Assembly: GCA_050084985.1 (NCBI GenBank)
Contig: JBITNC010000002.1
Coordinates: 39,990,001 to 40,054,000 of the forward strand
Origin: Nageia nagi
Lineage: Eukaryota > Pinophyta
DNA length: 64,000 nucleotides
Direction of reading: 5' to 3'
Part shown: positions 22,366 to 33,360 of the stretch, piece by piece
Layout of the letters: the number at the start of each line of letters is the position of its first letter
Numbering within the stretch: position 1 is the stretch's first letter
The notes under the pieces: generated by a model
The model's input: the letters and a program-made list of their open reading frames with translations, nothing else
Told to the model about the DNA's origin: nothing
Database searches by the model: none
Made by a program: the position numbers and the translations under genes

Positions 22366-22819
22366 TGAAGAAATTAACCCTTTCTCAATTACCTTCTAAT
22401 CTTTCAAGATCTCAAGAAAGCACTTTCAATATCAACACAATAGCATAATAACTAAAACCAATCACATAAATAATATAAGATATAAAGTGGTTCCTCCTTC
22501 CTTTGGAGTGCATCCACTAACTAAGATCTTTTTATTCTCAAGGACCTCTCTTACAAATTCTCTTCTCTCTCACACACTCTAAACCTATAGCAAAAATTGC
22601 ATTACAATTGTGTAACTAGAGAAGGGGAGAGTTCTTCTCTTTTTATAAAAAGAAACCCACTCTATATTTAACTCGTTTTCTATTTTTAATCATTTACCTA
22701 TTTTTAAACTCATACCTATTTTTTATTTTTTCCTATTTTTATTACCTTAATACTTTAAGTATTAAGTGAATTTACATTAAAGAGAAATATTACACAATAT
22801 TACATTACAAATTCTAACA
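22366..22819 (-). repeat. 3' LTR of copia element 3
   Basis: 454 bp; on the plus strand it begins TGAAGAAATTAAC and ends ATTCTAACA. It pairs with 29531-30003. The polypurine tract appears as CTCCCCCTT at 22820-22828. Confidence 0.92.
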
Positions 22820-23870
22820 CTCCCCCTTAATGTAATATTGGTATAGATTGTAGAGAGAAGAAGAAAGATAGAGTAAGAGATAGTTCTCCTCCAAAGAGAT
22901 ACAAGCAAAGATGGGAACTTTTACATCATTGAAAACTAAGAAAGATCTTAGTTTGAGACTCATTACAATACCATTTAATAAAATGGTTTACAGTAAAATC
23001 ATTAGCCAGACATGGTTTCACTATAAGTGTAGTTGATCAACATTGAGTTGACATATGAGCCTCCATGAACTTGCCCACACAAAGTAAGCAACTTGAACTC
23101 TCAAAATGAAACCTGCAAGCTATAAGCAGCTCATAAATAAGATCAATTAGATGCATCGTATAACATTTATATCAATCACAAGATAAATGGACTAATTAAT
23201 GCCATCCACAAATTGATTAATGATGCACTATAAGTCATCACAAAGATGACAAGCCAATAATTATAGTCATTTGTTGTATATAGAAATATGTGTTGATCAA
23301 TAATAAAAAAGTATATGTGCATATATAAGTTACTCACATATGGATAACCAAACAGTGCTAACAAACACATATTAATTCCTCACATAATGATAACAAAACA
23401 AAATGTACCATGAGTTCCTACATAGAGAGAACTAACCATGAAGGTGTACATTTAGATCAACATTATATAGCAAAACAGAGCCTCCTAAGGATGAAGGTAT
23501 CATCACAAATATGAATTCAACCTTCATTCCCCCTTGAGTACAACTTAACTACCATAAGAAACTTTCAAAGTGTGCATAATAAAATTTCTAATATAACTAG
23601 TGAATAAATCAAGAGAGATAAAGTCAGATGAATAGAACTTTAATTATTGCATCAAGAACTTTCTCCCTGTATAATGTGTTTGGATTTGAGGTACACTATA
23701 AGTCATCACTAAGATTCCAAGCCCATACTTATAGTTACCAAACAAATGAATGTATAAACAAAGTGTATAAATCAAATAAAAGTTCAACAACTTTATTAAG
23801 AAGGAAGAAATTACAATGGATTCAATAATAATTCAACATTTACTCTCTTTTTGAGAGCAACTTCACCAAC
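22820..23870 (-). other. 3' noncoding region of element 3, with partial internal duplication
   Basis: Near the PPT it matches the conserved 3' block of elements 2 and 4 (about 22850-23290). Further from the PPT (23325-23460) are degraded hairpin-type repeats, including units related to both the element 2 and the element 4 arrays. A second copy of the ACTATAAGTCATCAC segment (23228 and 23697) and a repeated pol C-terminal stretch near 23540-23620 indicate an internal duplication of roughly 0.4 kb. Confidence 0.6.
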
Positions 23871-26800
23871 CTAAGAGACTCCTTAAAATTACAGAACTAA
23901 GCTTCAAGAAGAGGCTTGGTGAATAAATCAATAGAGTTTAGGACTAATATACAATACTACAAGTGTAGAAGACCATCCAGAACCTTCTCTCTGATGAAGT
24001 GGGCTTAGATTTTTATATTATTTATTCTCTAATGGAAAATAAGATTCTTTGCTAAAGCAATAGCAGACTAATTATTTCAAAATATTTGAGATGGATGAAC
24101 TTGTTCATACCCTATTTATTTTAGAAGATGTCTCAAGCAAATGGCTTCCTAGGTTACAACTAACATTGCATTATATTCAGCCTTAGTGGTGGAGAGAGTA
24201 GTAGTAGTAGGATACTTCTTGGAAGCCTAAGAGATAGCAACTTAACTAATGCTAAACACATAAGTAGAGGTTGATTTTCTATCATCTCTATCTCCCCCAT
24301 AGTCAGAATCTAAGAATTCTAAGAGAACAAATAAGAGCAACTTGTCATACTTGAGAGCAAGATCCTTAGTGCTTGCTACATACCTTAAAATTTGCTTAAC
24401 AATTTTGAAATGCTCAACATATGGCTTTTGCATAAAGTGAGCCATCAAATTTATGACAAAGGCAATATCTAGCCTAGAGATAGTCAAATAAAGAAGACTA
24501 CTAATTAGTTATCTATAAGTCATAGCATCTACCAACTAAGAGTTGGAACTAAAAGACAAAGTGATTCTAGGAGAGACTAGGATTATAGCATGCATGCACT
24601 CCTCCATTTCAAATTTTTGCAAGATATCAGAGATATACTTTGATTAACTAAAGTAAGTATAATCTTTGTATTAGTACACTTGCATACCAAGGTTGTAGTG
24701 CAAAAGTCCAAGATCAATCATTTCAAAAGTTGCCTTAAGTTTGGATATGCAATCTTGTATGAGGACCATATTATTCCCTATAATCAAAAGATTATCCACA
24801 TAGAGAAGAATCAAGATCAAGTATTATTCTTGGTTGAGCACATAAAAATTTGAATCAAAGAAGCATTTAAAAAATCTAATATTTTCAAAGTATCTTGAAA
24901 TCTTTTTATATTATGCCCTTGTGCTTGCTTAAGTCCATACAAATATTCTTTTCCTTTATCAATAAATCTTTTTGGTTGATTCATATAGATTTTCACATCT
25001 AAGTCACCATTAAAAAAGCACTCTCGACATCAAATTGAAAAACTTTCCATATCTGAGCTACTAAAAGACCAAGGATTAAATTCCAAGTTTGATTCTTTAT
25101 TAGAGCCTCATACTTCACATTCATTGCCTTCATCCAACACTCATGCTTTGAAGCTTCTTTGTAGGATGAGGGCTCTTTCTTACAATCAATTTTAGAATAA
25201 GGATTTATTAATGGTCATATTCCTTGTTATCCTTTATGTTAGAGAGTTTTGTTCCTTAGGTGACAAATCCACACTGACATCCAACTAGTTAGGAGCAACA
25301 AAAGGATCATCACCCTCATCAAGGTTCTCATAAGATGCAAACTCTTCAGATAGTTCATTGAACTTAACATCTCTTGACACAAAGACTACATGGGAAGAAG
25401 GTTCATATAGCCTGTAGTCTTTATGTTGATTTTCATATCCTACAAAGATACACTTTTCAAATCTCTTATCAAGCTTCTTCTTTTTCTCAAGAACAACAAA
25501 GGCATAAGCATCACAACCAATGACCCTAAAGTGAGAGATGTTAGGTTTCTTTCCTGTTCATATGTCATATGGAGTTTTACCTTCAACTGCTTTTATAGGA
25601 TACCTATTCAATATGTAGATTATAGTATTTACAGTTTCATCCCATGAGAAGCTAGGAAGATCTTCCAACATACATCTTGCCATTTCTTGAATGGTTTTAT
25701 TCTTCCTTTTGGTAACACCATTCTATTGAGGAGTGTAAGGGATAGTAAACTACCTTTTGATTCTATACTTGTACAAAAATCATTGAATTCATTGCTATTA
25801 TACTCACCCCCATTATCAAATCTTAACATCTTAATTTTGAATCTAGATTGATTTTCTACCAAGGCTTTGAAATTTTTGAACCTATCAAAGGTTTGATCCT
25901 TATGCTAAAGTCATTAACTAAATTCATTAATAAAGGTCAATACATAATATGCTCTCCCAAGTGACTTAGTTGAAAATAGACCCATCAAATCTGTATGCAC
26001 AAGCTGAGAGGTTGAGTTGCTCTAGTTACCTTATCTTTTGAAAACTTTTGCCAATTCATTTTACTTATAATGAACTTCTCACAAAGACCAATTGTAAGTG
26101 ATATTGTAGAAAAACCTTCCATAATTTCATGATCTTTCATGACTTGAATATTTTTATGGTTTAGGTGGCCTAATTGATGGTGCCAAAGATTGCCTCTAAA
26201 ATAAATATTAGTTGCAAGGCACATCTTTGTTAGAAATTGATCCACAATGTAAAGGTTATCATTCACTAAACCTTTCACAAAAGTGGCAAGACCCTTTTTC
26301 ATGTACCAAGAGTGTGAGTTAGACTCAAAGGAGTAACCCTTCCTTACAACCTAAATCATGGAAAGGATATTCATAGTAAGCTTAGGTGCATAAAGCACAT
26401 TCTCAAGAATCTTCCCTTGTATCAACATACTTCCAATACCTTGAGCTTCAAGAATTGAACTATCATCTATCACAACCACATCTTTTCTATACTTATGAAA
26501 ATTTTCAAACTTATCCTTTTCAAAACACATGATTAGTGCATCGACAATAAATAATACAATCATTTGCCAAAGTGCAAGATTTGAAGTAAAAGGAAACAAC
26601 ATAAGTAGAATTTTTGTTCCTCTTATTATTAGATTTGTTTGGTTTTCTAAATCCTTTTTCATTTTGATCTTTCTTTTTTCTGAAGTAATTAGCTTCCTTA
26701 TGACCATAGCAATTATAAAAATTATAATTTCCATCAAATTTGGCTTTAATTTTCTCAAATTTACCATTATTAGAATTCTTCTTATTCCCACCATTCTTGA

Positions 26801-27491
26801 AGTTCTTAGGAGCATAAGAACCCTTCTTCTGGTTATGATTCTTATTTTTGAAGTGAAGCTTTATTGGACCAAGTGCCATAGATGGCTCCTTATAAATGGT
26901 GATTAACACTTTATTGTTAAGTGTTTCCTCATGCTTTAAGAGAAGCCTTGACAAATTTTCCAAGGAGAACACTGCATTTTCATCATCAAGCTTAGTTTCA
27001 ATAATAATCACAAACTTATTAAACTTAGTAGAGAGGATTTGAGGGATGATGAAAGTCAAAAACTCATCATTGATCTAATTACAACCACACCCCACAAGCT
27101 AGGTTCTAAGGTCAACAACCTTATTAAGATATATAGCCACACTTTCATTTTTCTCTTAACGTGATTGAAGTAACTTTTGAAGAATGGTAAACCTCCTAAA
27201 AAATTTAATACCAAGGTAGATGCTTTTTAGTTTATCCCAAGCTTCCTTTGTATTATTTGAAGAAGGTATCATAAGGAGGATCTCATCTGAAACTGCATGA
27301 AAGATCATAGATGTTGCCAAATCATTCTTAGTATTATATGATTCAAATTCCTTCTCTCCAAATGGAGCAACTTGGTTTTCATTGATAATCATCCAAAATT
27401 TTCATGCTTGAAGTTCTTCCTTCATCCTTGGTTCTCAAATACCATAGTTGGAACCATCCAAGATATGCTTGGGTGCAAAAGAGTCTCCCAT
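23870..27491 (-). pseudogene. gag-pol polyprotein remnant of copia element 3
   Basis: On the minus strand a start at 27491 gives MGDSFAPKHILDGSNYGI, close to the gag N-termini of elements 2 and 4. Next are the gag domain (NTKEAWDKLKSIYLG, KLDDENAVFSLENLSRLLLK), a knuckle region (NFYNCYGHKEANYF, Cys ligands lost) and a degraded protease (IVDALIMCFEKDKFENF). The pre-integrase block LWHHQLGHLNHKNIQ and integrase MLRFDNGGEYNSNEF follow. In RT the catalytic box reads YVDN (24791-24802) instead of YVDD. RNase H follows to about 23870. Numerous stops and shifts; not functional. Confidence 0.92.
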
Positions 27492-27689
27492 TGCTAAAAA
27501 ATAATATGAAGGAGATAAACAAAGTAAGCATACATATTGCATTTAAAAATAAATACATGTTTAAAAACTATTCAATAAATCAAATGCTTAATTGTTAACA
27601 AGAATAATAATCATGCATTCAACATCTTCATCACAAAGTATAACCGAAGGAAGGGAAAATTTGAAGCTTATTTTCTTGTCTAAAATTAA

Positions 27690-28095
27690 ACCTTCACCTA
27701 GATGCTTACAAGGAGCCTAGGTCCTACTAATCTTCAACTAGTTCCCCTTGGGTAGCAATATACTCTCACAAAGAGAAGTACAAGCTATTTTCTAAGGTTG
27801 TGACATATGTTGGATCAGTCAAATTAATTATCTTGATTAAGTTTTCAATTTTCCTCTTAGGTTATCAAGATAATCCTTGAATGAATGGGCAGACATGTGG
27901 TATCACTACACATATGCCTATCCACCTATATAGAGTTAAGTCTAGACCAATAGAGGACTTAAGAGCAATTAATAAGTATGAAATTTTCACCACTTGGATC
28001 ATCAAATTAAAAGGCTCCAGTCCACCTTATCCTCACCTCATGGCTCCCTAAACAAGTCATGTTGCAAAAAAATATGTGTGTTCATTTTAGGGGGA
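27690..28095 (-). other. conserved noncoding leader block (element 3 copy)
   Basis: The reverse complement matches 14822-15225 and 47803-48217. The PBS-complement-like octamer TGATACCA is kept (plus-strand 27898-27905) in the loop of an ATGTG/CACAT stem. It ends about 200 nt before the gag start. Confidence 0.8.
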
Positions 28096-28969
28096 AGCAA
28101 TTTTCAATGTTTGCATACTTTAAATATAAAGTAAAAATGAAAAATAAAGTTCTTTAAGAAATAAAACTACATCCCACATCATCCATAAGTATGAACCAAA
28201 GACTCCAATGGGTTTTGTTACAACCCCTAATGGATCTCTTTACAAAAGTTCATTAATTTTAAGTAACAATAAATGAGCCTAAGAGTCTAATGGGTTTTGT
28301 TACAACCTGTAATGGAACTCTTTACAAAGATTCATTATCAGATATGATGAATTCTTCCCCTTGTTAATTAAAAATGCACTTAAAATAATTCCTTATTTGC
28401 AATTTAACATCGCATTCATAAGCAAGTATTTAAATGAATTTTTATCCAACCACATATAAAGTCAAAATAATAAACCATGCATTAACATTTTTATCCATTT
28501 AGCACTATGCATTGGAAAAAAATAATGCAAGAAAATTATTCAACCACATGTGTGCAATAAATATGCATTAAGATAAAACAACATTAATCTATGCATACAT
28601 AGCATTAATCCATTCATGCATACTTAATTAAACTATGCATAGTTAATTAACCTTTAGCTTAATGGCATGCTAAAATAAGTTCCTTAAAATAACTTGCAGT
28701 TTAAAAAATTAGCAATCAAAGTATTTACTTAAAAATAGTCCGTACCTAAAAAAATACACTTTTCTAAATAAAATTCTTCCAAGGAGGAGTTAAAATAGAA
28801 AAAATATCTCCCCCCTTTTAAAAAATTGTTTTAAAAATAGTACCCCTCAAAACGAATTCTCCCTCTTTCTTTTAATAAGAAAGAACTATATATAAACTTT
28901 ATATAAAAAACTTTCATAATTTGTTTTTAAATTAAAAAATATATTTTTTAAAAAATAAATAAATGAAGG

Positions 28970-29043
28970 ACCCCATCGGGGACTGCACACCCCCATTGGG
29001 GTGTGCACACCCTCTCGAAAGCTACGTGGCCCCTTGGGAGTGG

Positions 29044-29092
<49 letters not shown>
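28970..29092. repeat. GC-rich double hairpin followed by (TA)n in element 3 leader
   Basis: In a very AT-rich leader, 28970-29043 is GC-rich. A perfect 9-bp stem GCACACCCC/GGGGTGTGC lies at 28985-29006 with a 4-nt loop. The overlapping palindrome GGGTGTGCACACCC lies at about 28999-29012. A smaller CCCC-AT-CGGGG stem lies at 28971-28981. A (TA)n run of about 23 units follows at 29047-29092. I see no counterpart in the leaders of elements 2 or 4. Confidence 0.85.
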
Positions 29093-29093
<1 letters not shown>

Positions 29094-29516
29094 CTAGATT
29101 TTGCATGCAGTATTACATACATGCAATAATTTTTTCAAGCATTGTAAAAAAATTGCAATACTAGCATTATAGGGAAGAAATTGCAAAAATTTTAACTATC
29201 TTTACACTAAGTAAAGACTTGAAAATTTAAGCTATAATAACATATTATTGATAAATTTAAGCAAATTTACTAAAAAATTTGTATATTATTGCTACATATT
29301 GGCCAATTTTACTTAAAAAATTTGCAACTAATAAACTCAAATAATGCATAGCAATAACATAACATTAAACTAACAGGCTAGTAATAAGGCAAAATTTGAT
29401 GAGTGTACAAGGTAGGAGGGGAGATTGTACCTTCAATCCCTTTTTATCTCAACAAAATAAATGGAGAAAGAAGAGGAATGACCTTTAAATATGCTGAAGC
29501 AAAGCCTCGAATAAAA

Positions 29517-29528
29517 GCTCTGATATCA
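29517..29528 (-). other. primer binding site of copia element 3
   Basis: The minus strand reads TGATATCAGAGC two bases after the LTR edge. It differs at one position from the initiator Met-tRNA complement TGGTATCAGAGC. Confidence 0.8.
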
Positions 29529-29530
29529 CT

Positions 29531-30003
29531 TAAAGAAATTAACTCTTTCTGAATTAACTTCTAATCTCTCAATATCTCAAGAAGGCACTTTCAACATCAA
29601 CATAATAGCATAATAATTAAAGCTAATCACACAAATAACACAAGATATAAAGTGGTTCCTTTCTCCTTGGAAGTACTTCCACTAACTAAGATCTTCTTAT
29701 TCTTAAGGACCTCTCTTACAAAATCTCTTCTCTCACACACTCTAAACCTATAGTAAAGCTTGCATTACAATTGTGTAATTAGAGAAGGGGAGGGTTCTTC
29801 TCTTTTTATAAGAATAAATCCATTCTATATTTAACCCCTTTTCTATTTTTAATCCTTTACCTAATTTTAAACTCATAACTATTTTTAATCCTTCTCCTAT
29901 TTTTATTCTCTTAATACTTTAATGTATCTAATAATACTTTAAATATTAATTGAATTTACGTTAAAAAAAAATATTACAAAATATTACATTACAAATTCTA
30001 ACA
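29531..30003 (-). repeat. 5' LTR of copia element 3
   Basis: 473 bp, minus orientation, starting TGTTAGAATTTGTAATG (plus-strand right end at 30003). A TATA-like TATAAAAA reads on the minus strand at 29803-29810. Its inner edge has TA where TG is expected on the plus strand. Confidence 0.92.
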
Positions 30004-30345
30004 TCTTTCCCCCATAAGCTCAAAATCCATTAGGATTTTGATTAAGCCTTGATTCATTTTCATTACTCCCCTATGGTTTCTAATATATGAATCCATTGAA
30101 TTGTACAAAAAGTAGGGAAGATTGATCCTGTAAACTCCTCTAAAATGATTTAGTAGAACAAAATGGACCCCAAATAGCTCAGTGTATCTACCTTCCACAG
30201 TGAATAGTTTCATAATGAATTTCACCACCTCATCCTCAGGATAGCAAATGGATGCAATTGGGTAGGTCAATTTTCTTTTCTCCAAGAGAGGTACCCCTTT
30301 CTCTTAGAATGTTTGCATGTCAAAAATCAAAATTTGCATCTCCTT
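30004..30345 (-). pseudogene. unrecognised minus-strand coding remnant, 5' part
   Basis: An open stretch of 95 codons ends at the element 3 insertion. It contains KRKLTYPIASICYPEDEVVK, LFGVHFVLLNHFRG and INLPYFLYNSMDSYIRN. Upstream, past one stop, the frame extends to about 30345 with KGVPLLE. The alternation of hydrophobic and aromatic blocks looks like a folded domain, but I cannot name it. It continues in frame at 22360 leftward. A repetitive gag-like or domesticated gene is one possibility. Confidence 0.5.
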
Positions 30346-33300
30346 TTTATTCCTACGGCCAAAATTGGCCATACTTAGTCATTTAAATCAATTCAAGGCT
30401 GATTAAAAAGTAATTCTCATATAACATAACACTTCCACCATTCCATAAAGTTGTAACTTACCTTGACCAAGTAGGAGTGTGGTCATTTAGTGTATCCACA
30501 AACCCATCTATAACCCCATTGCACAAGATATGCTAGATAGTTTGGTCCCTACTAATTTCTTCCCCCATAAGTCAATTCCAATCTCTTCTAACCCATCATT
30601 CTCTATGCATGCATCCAGAATGTAGAGTGGCTATGGGTGCTCCTTTCCAATAAGTAAATTCTAGGTTGCCATCCTGGAAAACAAATATGGGCTTTGCACA
30701 TGTCATCATCATCAATGACCGACCTCTATTCAATTCATGGCATTTGTATAGATAGAAGGCATGCCACTTCTACATATGTGCTCCTCTATGCTTGTCATCT
30801 ATCACTCATGTTCATCACATGAGTTCCTTGCTTCCCCACTCTCCCTACCTAGTTTGGTATGTTAGTTTACTATAAGGGTATGACTGTGTGTTTTTTGGAT
30901 ATGCTCTAAGTAGTAGTTTTTTTAAATGGAAGAGTTATTTGAAATAACTATTGGTGCTATGATGGTTATCCATAATATTTTGTAAGGTAAGGGATCTATT
31001 TAAAATCCCACCCTCCAACTTTAATAAAAAGTAATTATCAACCATGGACAAAAAGGAACTTCCAAAACTAATGAAAATCATGCATATAAAAAGGTACTAT
31101 ATTTGAACTTTAATTATTTATTGCAATTATATTTAATATATATTTTTTATTTTCATATATACTACTATAAATTACTTTTTTATATTTTCATGTAGACTTC
31201 CTACACCCAGCTAGGAGGCTATTTACCTAAAAGTGATCTAGGATAGGATTCCCTATAATGCTTGTCCTCTAAGACAAGTCATCCCATGATGCCCACACTT
31301 CATGTTCAAGAGTCTACTAACAATATGAATCTAGGCATTATTACTCCAATGTCTTTTGAAAAATTAGAAACTTTTGAGTATACATATGAAATATGTATGT
31401 TTGATGTAATATAAATATCTAAATAATCATCTTTTAATTATCTTACTATAATATCATCTTTTATTAATCTTTATTGCACTCATCACTTTTGAAATTATCA
31501 TGTTATGGAAATATCATTGCTAAAATTATCATATTTTGAAAATGTTACTTTTGAAAATATCATTGCTAAAAATATTATTATAAAAATATCATTTTTGAAA
31601 TTCTTATTTCTTATAGTATTAGTCTCTTGATATCATGATCTGAAACATTATTTTTCCTAAATTATAATGATTTGAATTATTATTTTTCTAAACTATCATT
31701 TTGCACTTGGTCATCAAATTGTGAAATATGTACTAACTCAGTACAAAGTTATTAAGTTTTATTTATATTTTAAATTTTATTTATTATATATTTTATCATT
31801 AATAATGAAGGGGAGATGTTTGATCACAATTAATATTTATCATCCCCCTAGTAACCATCTAGGACAAGTAGCCAAGCTCTTCCACTTACTTTCATTTATC
31901 AAATTTAGCATGTTTTATTTTCAAATTCTATTTCAGCTCCAAGCCTTCATAATAAGACCAAATAAAAAGGGAAAATCAATACCATTCACTTCAATTTGAA
32001 AGAATATTCTCATCCAATTTCTTGCCTAACATTTCATGCCTTTGGGATAAGGACATATTTTCAACCATATCATGATAAGATCTTCATAGGGAAAACTAAG
32101 CAAGACTTCAAAAAAAATATATATCCTTTATAATTTTTGGAATGTTGTCTCAAGTTCTTTACCTTAACCATATCCTCAAAAGGGGTAAATTGTAAACACT
32201 TAAATTTGTGTTTTAGTTATTTAAACTAACTTTATTTGAGTGGTCACTTTATTTATGCAAAATATCAATTTGAACCCACTTTAAATGAATTAATGTTAAT
32301 TTAAGATAATTTCTCTAAATTAGTCTTATTTTTTGTACACATTGTTCCAAGTGGATCTAGCTATGTGAACTCAAATTCCATTTTATGAATTCTTTATAAA
32401 GCACTCCCAAGTGCTCATTTTGAAAGGTGTAAGTTTATAAATTATCATTGTTAAAAATCAAATAAGAAAAAGTACAATATTATCTTCTATCATCACAATT
32501 AATAATAAATATATATGAGCCAAAGAGCATCTCTTTGAAGTAACATAATTTAAAATGGGTATTATGGGCATACAAATCAACAATTTGATACCTAGTTGTA
32601 TAGCATTTAGTATCTAGGCTCAAAACACCCAATATTTGAAATTTATGACTAAAATTCCAAACCCTTTAATACTATAGGTCTAAAACATGAGTGTTATGAT
32701 CATGAGGCTTGGTAACTATCGTGGTTGAACCAAGTCACTTTAAAATGTTTATATATCTATATTAACATCATTTGAAGTAGAATCATCATTTTAGAATCAT
32801 ATCTTGGAACTATATTCAAGATTATCATCTTCAAAATTTCCATATTTTTCATTTGGTTGCAGCTAAGGTTTGCCCTCTAAAATCACAATATATTTGCTAA
32901 TAAGCTATCAATATTTAACCCTCTAGATATTCTATTTTGTATCTTTTCTTGTAAATTTGCATGATTCTAGTTACTAGATTTTATATTGTATATATTTTTT
33001 ATTTGAAAATTATACTTGTTGGAGTTTATTTAAGATAAGATGTTATAATTTGGGAGTATCTCTTTCATCAAAGTTACCTAGGACTTGCACTTGGCCTCAA
33101 TCACAATTTCTATGGTTGAAAATGATTTTTTGTGTTCTTTCATACAATAGATGTTGGGATACTTGAACTTGAAACTCCACTAACAAGAGTGTTAACACAT
33201 ATTAAGTCCCTAGCTCCCCTAATGTGAACTCATTTATATTACATATTTAATACTAATATATTTTCATTGTATAGATATAACAAATATGTATATTTTAATA

Positions 33301-33360
33301 CATTATTATTAATCTTATATCTATAATAACCTAGTAGAAAATTAATTATACAAGTAGTTT
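30346..33360. other. AT-rich spacer; degenerate short tandem repeats at 31490-31640
   Basis: No gene is recognised. Around 31490-31640 the motif TTTTGAAATTATCAT / GAAAATATCATTGCTAAA recurs in diverged tandem copies of about 20-35 bp. A 92-codon open frame at 31721-31999 shows no known pattern and is probably chance. Confidence 0.55.

Larger units (their letters stand above)
22366..30003 (-). mobile_element. Ty1/copia element 3, complete but decayed, minus strand
   Basis: Read on the minus strand: 5' LTR 29531-30003, primer site 29517-29528, long leader, gag start at 27491, pol to about 23870, 3' noncoding block, PPT 22820-22828 and 3' LTR 22366-22819. A perfect 5-bp target duplication TCTTT flanks it (22361-22365 and 30004-30008). 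Length is 7638 bp. It belongs to the same family as elements 2 and 4. The LTRs differ in length (473 versus 454 bp) and in many positions, so it is probably the oldest of the three. Confidence 0.95.

Noticed and set aside
26529-26906. 125-codon plus-strand open frame
   Set aside because: Antisense to the gag knuckle region of element 3, which has clear homology on the minus strand.
28886-29122. Open frame with a Tyr-Ile repeat
   Set aside because: The repeat is the translated TA microsatellite; no protein evidence.
31721-31999. Possible small membrane protein
   Set aside because: Hydrophobicity comes from T-rich DNA; no conserved pattern or context.
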